A stretch of DNA of 64,000 nt, taken from Methanocalculus alkaliphilus. GTDB taxonomy: Archaea > Halobacteriota > Methanomicrobia > Methanomicrobiales > Methanocorpusculaceae. The notes beneath the pieces are model-generated. The model did no database searches. It saw nothing but the letters and a program-made list of their open reading frames with translations, and was not told the origin of the DNA. The translations under genes and the position numbers were made by a program. The stretch is from assembly GCF_024170505.1 (NCBI RefSeq), contig NZ_JALJYG010000002.1, forward strand, positions 1 through 64,000, given 5' to 3'. This document shows positions 39,379-47,719 of this stretch, in pieces (the stretch's first letter is position 1; the number at the start of each line of letters is the position of its first letter).

Positions 39379-40245
39379 TTACTTGACAGGGACGAATCCC
39401 TGTTCAGCGACGATACGCTGTCCATCTGCACTCATCAGGAAGTCAAGGTAGTCCTTCACGAGACCTGATGGCTGGCCCTGGGTATACATATTGAGACCAC
39501 GGGCGATGGGATAGGATGCATCCTTGATGTTCTCAATAGTTGGCACGACAGGCTTTCCATTGACATTAATGGTGACAGTTGCAACGGTGGTATCAAGATA
39601 GCCAAGGCCGACATACCCGATCGCATCCGGTGTCTGGGCAACGGTCTGCTTCACGGCACCATTTGAGTTCAGTTCCTGCTGGGTTCTGACGAACTCTTCT
39701 TTGTGCATAACCACCTCATAGAAGAACTCACGGGTACCTGAGGCGCTGTCACGGCCAACCGGAACAATTGAGCGATCATTTCCGCCAAGATCCTTCCAGT
39801 TGGTGATCTCACCTTTATAGATCGCCTTGACTTCATCCATCGTCAGGGTTGTAACAGGGTTTGACGGGTGAACGATCAGTGCAATACCATCAACAGCAAC
39901 GATATGTTCAACCAGGGTTGGATACTGTTGCTTTTCGTTTGCTGAGATGTCACGGGAAGCCATTCCAATGTCAGCTGTTCCTTCACCGACAGCTTTGATC
40001 CCTCCACCTGACCCACCACCTGAGACGAGGATCTCATCATAGCGGTGTATATCCATATAGGCATCTGCTCCTGCCTGGCCGACCGGAAGCACGGTTGTTG
40101 ATCCGATGACGGAGATTGTTCTTCTCTCCTCATGAGAGTTGTTTCCTACGCATCCGCTCACAAACAATGTGACGGCAAGCAGAAGGACCGCCGCACCGAC
40201 ACAATATATACGAGGGAATCTGGGGTTGCTGACCGAATCAGTCAT
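39379..40245 (-). CDS. pstS: Phosphate-binding protein PstS (lipoprotein)
   Basis: About 288 residues. A signal peptide with hydrophobic core and lipobox-like VSGC precedes the mature substrate-binding protein. Phosphate-contacting motifs are GSTTVLPVG, SGGGSGGGIKAVGEGTADIGMASRDI and GRDSASGTREFF. It captures phosphate at the cell surface for the PstCA-PstB importer. ATG 40245 sits seven bases after a clear Shine-Dalgarno (AAGGAG). The upstream TTG at 40266 is therefore rejected. The gene is divergent from the AbrB-PhoU regulator, with palindromes between them. Confidence 0.95.
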   Translation of the reverse strand: MTDSVSNPRFPRIYCVGAAVLLLAVTLFVSGCVGNNSHEERRTISVIGSTTVLPVGQAGADAYMDIHRYDEILVSGGGSGGGIKAVGEGTADIGMASRDISANEKQQYPTLVEHIVAVDGIALIVHPSNPVTTLTMDEVKAIYKGEITNWKDLGGNDRSIVPVGRDSASGTREFFYEVVMHKEEFVRTQQELNSNGAVKQTVAQTPDAIGYVGLGYLDTTVATVTINVNGKPVVPTIENIKDASYPIARGLNMYTQGQPSGLVKDYLDFLMSADGQRIVAEQGFVPVK

Positions 40246-40293
40246 CAACATACTCCTTGGAAGCAAAGAAGTATATCTATTCCTAATATTGAA

Positions 40294-40346
40294 TATAGAA
40301 CTATCATAAAATATAATGTAATATAGAGTTCTATAATTTTTATAGA
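40294..40346 (+). promoter_or_regulatory. Paired TATAGA palindromes between pstS and the AbrB-PhoU regulator
   Basis: A 14-bp palindrome TATAGAGTTCTATA lies at 40322-40335. TATAGAAC at 40294-40301 is the exact inverse complement of GTTCTATA at 40328-40335, and a further TATAGA lies at 40341-40346. The repeats flank the likely TATA element (TTATATTT on the minus strand) of pstS and sit upstream of the regulator gene. They are good candidates for the operator of the phosphate regulon. Binding is inference. Confidence 0.5.
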
Positions 40347-40382
40347 GAAAGATATTCTAACCGGGGAACTTATAGGTATATC

Positions 40383-41387
40383 ATGGATATTCGGAAGATT
40401 CAGGTCACCGGCGGCTCATCGTACGTCCTCTCCCTCCCAAAGAGCTGGGCAGTATCCCATAACATCAAAAAGAATGATCCCATCGGCATCATCACCCAGC
40501 CGGATGGTAATCTCCTGATCACAGCGGACATCAAAGGGTCGCAGTCCCAGCGCGAGAAGGTGTTCATCATCAGTGATAACCATGACCCCGAGTGCCTCTT
40601 CCGCTGTCTCATCGGGGCATATATTACTGGATTTACAACGATCAGAATACAATCCAGGGCGCGGATTCCCCCCCGGATACGCCAGATGGTCAGGGCATAT
40701 ATCCAGATGGCGATCGGCCAGGAGGTTGCAGAGGAGGCTGATGATTCAATTGTTCTCAAGGATGTTCTTAACCCTGCTGAGATGCCGCTGCATAATACCA
40801 TCAAGCGAATGTACTCAATCGTCAAAGGGATGCACGAAGATGCGATGACTGCGCTTCAGGAGAAGAGATCAGATCTCTGTGCCGATATCATCTCACGCGA
40901 TAATGATGTTGATCGCCTTCACTGGCTCATCAGCAGACAGTACCATCTGATAACCCACACGCCCGCCCTCTCAAGAAAGATGAATATCAGTCTCCAGACG
41001 GCAACGACATTCTTTCAGATATCGCGGACAATTGAGCGGATAGCAGATCACGCCGTCACCATAGCAACAAATGTTCAGAATCTGATGGACTCTGACCTCA
41101 GTGAGGATCTCATTACGCAGATCCGCAGGGCTGATGAAACCGCTCTGGCAATATTCAAAAGGAGCATGCGATCCTTATATGATAATAATATTGTCGAGGC
41201 GAATGCCAATATCAATTCTGTTCATGAACTGACCGTCCTATATAAAGAACTGAAGAGGGAGGTCACCCTCCTGCAGAATCCTGATAGCATCTTCTGCGGC
41301 TATATCGCCAACAGCATCGCCCGGATCGGGGAGTATTCAACCGACATCTCAGAAGTTGTGATCAACCAGTGCATCAGTGAGGGATGA
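40383..41387 (+). CDS. AbrB-domain PhoU-type phosphate uptake regulator
   Basis: A 334-residue regulator. The first 45 residues form a SpoVT/AbrB swapped-hairpin DNA-binding domain (MDIRKIQVTGGSSYVLSLPKSW), followed by a linker and two PhoU-like helical repeats (DIISRDNDVDRLHWLISRQYHLI, then ISRTIERIADHAVTIATNVQNLM). Such proteins in archaea are predicted to repress or switch phosphate uptake genes. The gene is divergent from pstS and probably acts on the palindromes in between. Confidence 0.9.
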   Translation: MDIRKIQVTGGSSYVLSLPKSWAVSHNIKKNDPIGIITQPDGNLLITADIKGSQSQREKVFIISDNHDPECLFRCLIGAYITGFTTIRIQSRARIPPRIRQMVRAYIQMAIGQEVAEEADDSIVLKDVLNPAEMPLHNTIKRMYSIVKGMHEDAMTALQEKRSDLCADIISRDNDVDRLHWLISRQYHLITHTPALSRKMNISLQTATTFFQISRTIERIADHAVTIATNVQNLMDSDLSEDLITQIRRADETALAIFKRSMRSLYDNNIVEANANINSVHELTVLYKELKREVTLLQNPDSIFCGYIANSIARIGEYSTDISEVVINQCISEG

Positions 41388-41439
41388 GAACATTCAAGGT
41401 CTCCGGCGGAAAGGAGTGATCATCTGAGGTGGCTGCCAG

Positions 41440-41826
41440 ATGTCAGAAGTTCGTGAACTCACAGACAAAACCTGGGAGAAGAATGTTGAGAAGGCGACAG
41501 ATCCTGTTGTCATTCTCTTCTATTCTCCAACCTGCTCGCACTGCAGGACGATGATGCCGTACTTTGAGGAATATGCAAGGGAGCTTGAAGGATCAATCGC
41601 TTTTGTCAGAATCGATATCAGTGCAAATCCATGGACGGCTGAGCGATATGCTATCATGAGTACGCCGACCTTTGCGGTCTTCTGCACCGGAAGATCTGTT
41701 GCCCAGATTGTTGGTGCCGTCTATCCGGCCCTTATAAAGAAGATGATCGAGGATGGCATCAGAAACGCAAAGGAGTGTGCAGGGGGCTCAACGGTGATCG
41801 ACTATGAGATCACCGGCTACGGATAA
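41440..41826 (+). CDS. Thioredoxin-like protein
   Basis: 128 residues with the redox motif CSHC (Cys32, Cys35) after VVILFYSPT, and the cis-Pro in MSTPTFAVF. The fold and length are those of thioredoxin, with a C-terminal tail of about 25 residues. CSHC in place of CGPC would change the redox potential, so the partner may differ from ordinary thioredoxin. It converges with the photolyase gene and overlaps it by 39 bp. It is likely a protein disulfide reductase or a dedicated redox partner. Confidence 0.85.
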   Translation: MSEVRELTDKTWEKNVEKATDPVVILFYSPTCSHCRTMMPYFEEYARELEGSIAFVRIDISANPWTAERYAIMSTPTFAVFCTGRSVAQIVGAVYPALIKKMIEDGIRNAKECAGGSTVIDYEITGYG

Positions 41827-43188
41827 TTCCCAGAGTTCTTCTATCTTCTCCGTATATCCCACAATATCCCCTTTTCTTTTCAGTCCGTTTGCATTCATGT
41901 ATCGCACCGTTCCAAAAACCGGCCGTTCCTTCCAGGGGCGATCATGTTTTCCAAAGCACCAGGCAACCCCGGTATACCCGTTTGGATCCCGGCCGTCAAG
42001 CTCATAGGCATCATTAAGAAGAATAGCCCGGGTATATCCGGACTCCGGGCTTTCGGACCATTCGAGGATCTTCTTTCCCCAGTACATCCGCATGTAATTA
42101 TGCATCTTTCCGCAGATGAGCATCTCCTTCTGCGCTGCGTTCCAGTAGGGATCATGGGTCTCTGCGCGCCTGAGTTCATCGTCCGTATAAAGGTACTCCC
42201 GTTCATCCCCTGCATGCTTCTGCAGTGTCTTCTTCGGCCAGTCCGGCAGACCTTCGAACCCATCATACCGGGGATTATACCAGACAAAGTTGATCGCAAG
42301 CTCACGCCGGACAATCAACTCCTCCAGAAATGCGTCACTCCCTGGTTTTCCTGATACGGCACGTGCAACTTCGACTGGTGATATCTGGCCGAAGTGGAGG
42401 TAGGGGCTGAGCCCTGAGGTGACTTCCCTGCCGGGATCGTTTCTCTGTGCGGAATAGTACTCAATAGTGCTCCTGGAAAATGCCTGGAGGCGCCGTATTG
42501 CCTCTTCTCTTCCGCCGTCTGCGACCAGGGGGTTTTTCTGCTCAAGTTTACCGATTTTTTTGAGGATCCCATCTGTATCGGCAATGGGGAATGCGGGGGA
42601 GTCGATCTTCAATGCGTCGCTCTTCAAACCCCCCTCACCAATGCTGTGAAGATAATGCGGGATCTGTGGCGTTATCTTCCTCCTGAGTGTCGCTGCAGAC
42701 CATTCTTCCTTGATGGATGCCGATCGCACCGGGACGACGGTTTCCGTCTCTACCTCGATGAGCGGACAGGTGAGACTCTCCGCAATCTCCCTTCTCCAGT
42801 ATCGCTCATGCCTGAGGTACCCTCGATCAGTGATGACGAGGGCTGCATCTTCTGCACCTCGAGGGATCTCCCTGACGGGATCACCGATGGCTGGGAGAAA
42901 GAGGATCTTCCGCGCTCTCAATCGCTCCTCAGTCTCCCTGAGCCCTTCGAGCATGAACCTGTACGCCCGTCCGGGTGCATCGGGATACGCAGGGTTGATA
43001 CAGAAGATGACAACAAGAGGGAGTGAGAGCCTGTTCGCCTCAGCTACGGAGTACTCCAGGGCATGATTCTCCTCTGCCCGCTGCGATCGCTGCATCCAGT
43101 AGATGATCCGATCACCCCGGCCGATCTCAGCTTCTGAAAGGTAATGGATCCGCTCTTTCTCTATCACAATCCGAACCTCTGCTGTCAT
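41788..43188 (-). CDS. phr: Class II deoxyribodipyrimidine photolyase
   Basis: A 466-residue class II CPD photolyase, which uses blue light and FADH- to split pyrimidine dimers. The early RIIYWMQRSQRAEENHALEY is diagnostic of class II. The FAD-binding domain has FLEELIVRRELAINFVWYNP, then DPYWNAAQKEMLICGKMHNYMRMYWGKKILEWS and LNDAYELDGRDPNGYTGVAWCFGKHDRPW. Its presence means the organism meets light or belongs to a lineage that did. The 3' end overlaps the thioredoxin-like gene. Confidence 0.95.
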   Translation of the reverse strand: MTAEVRIVIEKERIHYLSEAEIGRGDRIIYWMQRSQRAEENHALEYSVAEANRLSLPLVVIFCINPAYPDAPGRAYRFMLEGLRETEERLRARKILFLPAIGDPVREIPRGAEDAALVITDRGYLRHERYWRREIAESLTCPLIEVETETVVPVRSASIKEEWSAATLRRKITPQIPHYLHSIGEGGLKSDALKIDSPAFPIADTDGILKKIGKLEQKNPLVADGGREEAIRRLQAFSRSTIEYYSAQRNDPGREVTSGLSPYLHFGQISPVEVARAVSGKPGSDAFLEELIVRRELAINFVWYNPRYDGFEGLPDWPKKTLQKHAGDEREYLYTDDELRRAETHDPYWNAAQKEMLICGKMHNYMRMYWGKKILEWSESPESGYTRAILLNDAYELDGRDPNGYTGVAWCFGKHDRPWKERPVFGTVRYMNANGLKRKGDIVGYTEKIEELWELSVAGDLIVDHR

Positions 43189-43236
43189 TGGGGATAATAC
43201 CCTCCATCAATGCCCGAAGAGAGAGTTTTTTGATCA

Positions 43237-44145
43237 TTGGAATACGAGTACTCTGATGTGAACCAGACCCTTGATCAGGATCAGGCCCGTGCTGAAGGGG
43301 AACTACTCCGTACTATTGAAAGTGAAGGTTTCTCTCCTGCATCAACCTCCCTCTTTCAGGATCTGATCCTCTCATTCTACCGCTCATCCGGACGTGATCT
43401 CCCTTGGAGGAGGACGACTGATCCATACCATATCCTCGTCTCCGAGATTATGCTCCAGCAGACACAGGTTGACCGGGTGATTCCAAAGTACATTGAATTT
43501 CTTGGAGCTTTTCCGACCATCAACAATCTTGCAGATGCCGGGCCATCCCGGATCCTGCCTGTCTGGAAGGGGCTGGGCTATAACCGGCGGGCGCTCTCTC
43601 TGCAGAAGACCGCAATGACGATCCGGGATGAATATTCCGGCACTGTTCCACCGGATCCCGGGATCCTTGCAACATTTCCAGGCATCGGAGATGCAACGGC
43701 CGCTGCCATCTGCGCCTATGCCTTCAATATGCCTGTTGTGTATATCGAGACGAATATACGGAGGATTATGCTGCACTATTTCTTCCGGCATACAGACGGT
43801 GTCAGAGACAGGGACATTATCCCGTATATCGCGGCAACCCTCTATACCGAGAATCCGCGGGACTGGTATAACGCGCTGATGGACTATGGGTCACACCTGA
43901 AACAGCGCCTTGCCGATCCAAACCGGAGGAGTGCACATTACTCACGCCAGAGCCGGTTTGCGGGGTCGAATCGGGAGATACGGGGGAAGATTCTCTCCCA
44001 TCTCATGAATCGGGGAGGGATAACGACTGATGCACTTGCCAGCTCCATCGGCAGCGATATACGGAGAGTACAAAAGATATGCAAAGATCTCTGCCAGGAG
44101 GGGTTTATCCGGGAGGAGGCTGGATCCTATTCAATAGAAAAGTAA
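43237..44145 (+). CDS. MutY-like HhH-GPD DNA glycosylase without an iron-sulfur cluster
   Basis: About 302 residues. The HhH-GPD core has DLPWRRTTDPYHILVSEIMLQQTQV, FPGIGDATAAAICAYAF and VYIETNIRRIMLHYF, where Glu replaces the usual catalytic-region Asp of MutY/Nth. It continues YNALMDYGSHLKQRLADPNRRSAHYSRQ. The four-Cys iron-sulfur loop of MutY is absent. A C-terminal winged-helix-like part follows (ITTDALASSIGSDIRRVQKICKDL). It is probably an A/G adenine glycosylase-type enzyme from the cluster-less branch (inference). The start is uncertain: a TTG at 43237 is used. Confidence 0.78.
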   Translation: MEYEYSDVNQTLDQDQARAEGELLRTIESEGFSPASTSLFQDLILSFYRSSGRDLPWRRTTDPYHILVSEIMLQQTQVDRVIPKYIEFLGAFPTINNLADAGPSRILPVWKGLGYNRRALSLQKTAMTIRDEYSGTVPPDPGILATFPGIGDATAAAICAYAFNMPVVYIETNIRRIMLHYFFRHTDGVRDRDIIPYIAATLYTENPRDWYNALMDYGSHLKQRLADPNRRSAHYSRQSRFAGSNREIRGKILSHLMNRGGITTDALASSIGSDIRRVQKICKDLCQEGFIREEAGSYSIEK

Positions 44146-44158
44146 GTAGGGGGATTAA

Positions 44159-44641
44159 TCAAACGTTCTTCAGGGCAACGATATCTTTTACTCCCGTCAG
44201 CTTCCAGACCATCGATCTCTCTTCAAGCGCTATCGCCTCAGGCGGGTCCTGAGGTGAGTGACCAAGGGCCGCAAGGATATTGTTTGAGAGCTTATGATCC
44301 TTGATCAATTGAACGAACTTCTCCCTGATTATCTTCTTCTCAATCGAGTCTGTCACCTCTTCGATCCTCCCCTGCATCGTCACAAAGGTGTAGCATGAGA
44401 GATCCTTTGAGTACTTCTCAATCTCAACGGAGACATAGGGGCTCTCCCGGAAGAGGTTCATCTTCTTTCCATACTTGGTTGAGAGGAAGTAGAGGAATTT
44501 ACCATCGAAGACATAGAGGAAGGGGGCAATATATGGGTATTTCTCCCCTTGAAACGCAATTCTTGATACATATCCCTCGGCGATCAGAGTATCGTACTCA
44601 TGTTTCTGCATCTTTGGAATTTTGACGATATCCACCAACAT
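44159..44641 (-). CDS. Pyridoxamine 5'-phosphate oxidase-like FMN-binding protein
   Basis: A 160-residue split-barrel protein of the PNPOx-like group. It has the pattern EGYVSRIAFQGEKYPYIAPFLYVFDGKFLYFLSTKYGKKMNLF, then SPYVSVEIEKY and TFVTMQGRIEEV. It binds FMN or F420 and could reduce a small molecule or nitro compound. The exact reaction is unknown. It converges with the glycosylase gene. Confidence 0.82.
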   Translation of the reverse strand: MLVDIVKIPKMQKHEYDTLIAEGYVSRIAFQGEKYPYIAPFLYVFDGKFLYFLSTKYGKKMNLFRESPYVSVEIEKYSKDLSCYTFVTMQGRIEEVTDSIEKKIIREKFVQLIKDHKLSNNILAALGHSPQDPPEAIALEERSMVWKLTGVKDIVALKNV

Positions 44642-44678
44642 TCACCTGTTGATGAGTAATATTTTCTTGGTTTTAAAT

Positions 44679-45890
44679 CTATTGTTTTAATTCTCCGCGA
44701 TAATTGTCGATTCCGGCAGACCTTGCCATTATGATGAAAATACCAACAGATATGAGAGATATTATTCCTGCAAGCTCAAAAGCGGCTCTGATATCGAAGA
44801 GATCCATAATGAACCCCGACAGTACCGGCGCTGAGACCATACCAACACTCATCGCTGTATTGAATGCTCCCATGCATGCCCCCTGCCCATAGGTTCTCCC
44901 GGCAATCGTTACAACTGCCGTTGATGCCGGAATCGCAAGCGCACTTCCTATGCCGAGAATAAGAGAGAGGAGAAAGAGATCATAGAACCCGGATGAAAAG
45001 GGGATACCGATGAGGGCGAGTGATACAATGAGTGTCCCCCCTGCGATCAGGTTCGTCTTTGAGAAGCGATCGGCAAATCTCCCAAACGATCGCTGAAGGA
45101 GACCTGTTGCAAGGATCGATGAAGATATGATAATTCCTGTCTCAAATGCTGACAGTCCAAGCCAGAATGTTGCTATAACCGGAAGGAAGACCATGAATGT
45201 TCCGTTGGCATAGGCATTCATGATTCTGAAGAAGAGGACAGGCCGCATTCCGATACTGCCGGCCACCTCTCTCAGTGAGTATTGTGATATTTTGATGAGC
45301 GACCCCTCAGGGAGAAATATGGCACATATGATAAAGGCGATACATGAGAGGAGTGCCATCATCAGGAAGACCGGCGCAATGCCTGCAATATCAAATATCG
45401 ATCCACCAATAAGCGGGCCACATCCAAGACCCAGGAAGAGGGAGGTGTTAAAGGATCCCATATAAAATCCTTCCATTCCCTCTGGTGAGAGATCAGCAAC
45501 ATACGCCATCGCAACCGGGATGACCATCGCAGAAGCGAACCCATGTGCCATTCTGATTGCTGTCAGTTCGAGAACCGAGGAGGCGAAGATATAGGCGACA
45601 GAGATGATGGTGAAGAGGCCAAGCCCTATGAGAATGAAGATCCTTCTCCCTCTTGTATCGGAAAACCTCCCGATGAGTGGCATGAAGATGGTCCGGGAGA
45701 GGGCAAAACCCGAGAATATAAGGCCGATTCCAAGCCCGGTCGCACCGAGTGTCTCCGCATAATATGGCAGAAGCGGAACGACGATACCGAGGCCGAGCAT
45801 TGTGGCGAATACTGCGATGAAAAGGATCTGAATTGGGAGGAGCCGTCCTTTCATTTTTTTTTGATCTCTTCTGCCGAAATATGCACACAT
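44679..45890 (-). CDS. MFS transporter (12 TM)
   Basis: About 403 residues with 12 predicted helices. The motif A-like loop is GRFSDTRGRRIFILIG and the fifth helix carries FNTSLFLGLGCGPLIGGSIFD, a DHA1-like drug transporter trait. ATG 45890 lies six bases after a GGAAGGA Shine-Dalgarno; a TTG at 45905 and ATG at 45854 are alternatives. Likely efflux of small hydrophobic compounds. Confidence 0.88.
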   Translation of the reverse strand: MCAYFGRRDQKKMKGRLLPIQILFIAVFATMLGLGIVVPLLPYYAETLGATGLGIGLIFSGFALSRTIFMPLIGRFSDTRGRRIFILIGLGLFTIISVAYIFASSVLELTAIRMAHGFASAMVIPVAMAYVADLSPEGMEGFYMGSFNTSLFLGLGCGPLIGGSIFDIAGIAPVFLMMALLSCIAFIICAIFLPEGSLIKISQYSLREVAGSIGMRPVLFFRIMNAYANGTFMVFLPVIATFWLGLSAFETGIIISSSILATGLLQRSFGRFADRFSKTNLIAGGTLIVSLALIGIPFSSGFYDLFLLSLILGIGSALAIPASTAVVTIAGRTYGQGACMGAFNTAMSVGMVSAPVLSGFIMDLFDIRAAFELAGIISLISVGIFIIMARSAGIDNYRGELKQ

Positions 45891-45996
45891 CACTATTCCT
45901 TCCAATGTAATTCCTGTTCTATCAAAAACTGTATCAGCATCTGCACGAAACGATCATGTATAGGTTTGTATGCAGGATCTTCTCGTACGTGACGAT

Positions 45997-46686
45997 ATGT
46001 TTGATGCCATCCTTTTTGATCTCGACAATACTCTTGTTGATTTCATATCGGCGAAGCAGAAAGCCTGCTCTGCTGTAATCGAAACCCTCGGTCAGGGTGA
46101 TCCCGATATCCTCTTCTCGTATTTTCGTAGGGGCAGATATGGCTTTGAGGATTATGGGAATATCTTTGATTATCTCTCCGACATTGGCGTCTCAGGATCA
46201 AGGGAGTACCTCATGAGCTGTCGTATTTATGAAGAGGTGAAACTCTCCTCCCTCATGCCATATTCTGGAATCCGTGTGATCCTTGAGAGACTCAGAAGGG
46301 CTGGCCTCTCTCTTGGCGTCGTCACCGATGCAGACTCGGATCATGCCTCAAAGAGACTTGAAAAGGCGAAGATCGCTGATCTCTTCGATGTGGTTATAAC
46401 GCCTGATATCAGTGGGAATCGAAAGCCCCACCCCTCTTCATTTATTTTGGCTCTTGACAGTCTCAGGGCTGAACCTTTTCGGACTGTCTGTGTCGGTGAC
46501 AGTATTCGCCGTGATATTGAGCCTGGCAGGCGTCTTGGAATGCTGACGGTTCATGCCGGGTATGGCGACTGGCATCCTGATGAGACGATAGCTTCAACGA
46601 TCAGAACGCTCAGGGTTGATCACCCGGGAGAGCTGATACCCCTCCTCCTTGGGAGGGAGGCATGGGCCAACTCAGATAACCTTTGA
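45997..46686 (+). CDS. HAD-superfamily hydrolase
   Basis: About 229 residues. DxD motif I (FDLDNTLVDF), motif II (VVTDADSD), the Lys in RKPHPSSF and motif IV (CVGDSIRRDIEPGRRLG) give an intact haloacid dehalogenase phosphatase with a helical cap. The substrate is probably a small phosphorylated metabolite. The start was placed at ATG 45997 just before the DxD strand; ATG 45970 would add nine residues. The 3' end overlaps the CARF regulator gene by 15 bp. Confidence 0.85.
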   Translation: MFDAILFDLDNTLVDFISAKQKACSAVIETLGQGDPDILFSYFRRGRYGFEDYGNIFDYLSDIGVSGSREYLMSCRIYEEVKLSSLMPYSGIRVILERLRRAGLSLGVVTDADSDHASKRLEKAKIADLFDVVITPDISGNRKPHPSSFILALDSLRAEPFRTVCVGDSIRRDIEPGRRLGMLTVHAGYGDWHPDETIASTIRTLRVDHPGELIPLLLGREAWANSDNL

Positions 46687-47382
46687 GATAACGATCTCAG
46701 AGAGCATCTTTCCAAGTTCTGTCAGTTTTATCGAGATATTCCGGCCTCTCTTCTCTTTTTTAATAAAACCTGCCTCTTCAAGCTTTGAGAGATGATGTGA
46801 AAGGCGGCTCCTTTCGCTTCGGAACTGCTTACTGTCCTTCTGGATATCAGGTGTGATCATGAAGATAATGCTGTCAAGTGAATCGACGCCATCTCCTATC
46901 AGGGTGATGATATGCCGCTGTTCTTCTCCCGGATAATCGACCGGGATAACCGGAATCTCAATAATCTCCTCAACACCGACCTCTTCCCCTGCATCGTCAT
47001 ATCTGGGTATGGATGTTATCATTCGGGACCGGGTCATGCAGGCTGCAATGTATGCACCGACTGAAAGTGTACGGAGGGATCCGGATGCGTTGAGGAGGAC
47101 ATCGTTTCCTTTCAGCTTCTCTTCCTGGATAATTTTCAGGAGCTGATTGGAGGCCTTGAGGACGGATTTCTTATCAATTCTTCTGACTTCGATGTCCCAA
47201 AGCTTATTCAGTTCGGTCTGGATATCGTTTGCAACTTTCTTGACGATCTGTTCGCCTGGCAGATTGTCATCCTCTCCTATGATGAGGAAGAGTTTTGAGA
47301 AGGGTATCTCACGCAGGGCACTAATCGACTCGATGAGACGATCCTTATGGTGACCAACGAAGACGAGATGTGTAGTTGGCAT
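46672..47382 (-). CDS. CARF-domain winged-helix transcription regulator (HFX_2341/Csa3-like)
   Basis: A 236-residue protein. The first 150 residues form a Rossmann-like CARF domain (THLVFVGHHKDRLIESISAL at the start and LLNASGSLRTLSVGAYIAAC as the ligand loop). The last 75 form a winged helix (SRLSHHLSKLEEAGFIKKEKRGR). CARF domains bind cyclic oligonucleotides or other nucleotides. Csa3-like proteins control CRISPR genes, but many archaea have stand-alone versions. No cas gene lies in this window. A TATA-like TATATAAT sits about 25 bp before the ATG, suggesting a leaderless transcript, and an array of repeated motifs lies just upstream. Confidence 0.85.
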   Translation of the reverse strand: MPTTHLVFVGHHKDRLIESISALREIPFSKLFLIIGEDDNLPGEQIVKKVANDIQTELNKLWDIEVRRIDKKSVLKASNQLLKIIQEEKLKGNDVLLNASGSLRTLSVGAYIAACMTRSRMITSIPRYDDAGEEVGVEEIIEIPVIPVDYPGEEQRHIITLIGDGVDSLDSIIFMITPDIQKDSKQFRSERSRLSHHLSKLEEAGFIKKEKRGRNISIKLTELGKMLSEIVISKVI

Positions 47383-47423
47383 ATTTGGATATATTGTCTA
47401 TTTAATTATATATCTTTTTTGGC

Positions 47424-47444
47424 ATAAGTTAACTGTATACTTAT
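47424..47444 (-). promoter_or_regulatory. Inverted repeat upstream of the CARF-wHTH promoter
   Basis: ATAAGT at 47424-47429 and ACTTAT at 47439-47444 are perfect inverse complements around a 9-base spacer, with an internal palindrome AGTTAACT (47427-47434). The site lies 10-40 bases upstream of the predicted TATA element of the CARF regulator and directly before the TCTACA array. It could be a dimer-binding site of the winged helix. Confidence 0.45.
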
Positions 47445-47450
47445 CCTTCT

Positions 47451-47603
47451 AGTCTACATAGTATAGTCTACATAAATATCTACATACTATAATCTACATC
47501 AAATCTACATTTTTTTAATCTACATTTTAATATTGTAATAACAATCTACTATTTTTATATCTATACAAGTCTACATATCGAATCTACAGATGACAATCTA
47601 CTG
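47451..47603 (-). repeat. Iteron-like array of directly repeated [A/G]TCTACA motifs
   Basis: Eight exact TCTACA cores occur at 47453, 47467, 47479, 47493, 47504, 47519, 47570 and 47583, with TCTACT variants at 47545 and 47597 and a weak TCTATA at 47560. All have the same orientation and most are preceded by AA or AG and followed by T. Steps are 11-15 bases, with one gap of two units, so the period is about 13. The array fills the otherwise gene-free 47383-47719 stretch upstream of the CARF regulator. It may be a cooperative operator or a replication-type iteron set. It is not a CRISPR array, since there are no spacer-sized gaps. Confidence 0.75.
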
Positions 47604-47719
47604 TTGAATATCAATTCATTAGTATAAATCAAAATCTAAATAATATTGCAATATATAAATATGATCGGAAAAAATTTATTTATATGTGAATATTTTTAAA
47701 AGATTATGTATTTAATATT

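Noticed and set aside
46672-47382. CARF regulator as proof of a CRISPR-Cas locus
   Set aside because: No cas gene or repeat array of CRISPR type lies in the window; stand-alone CARF-wHTH proteins are known in archaea.
47451-47603. TCTACA array as a CRISPR array
   Set aside because: The repeat core is six to nine bases and units are only 11-15 bases apart, with no spacer-sized gaps and no cas genes in the window.
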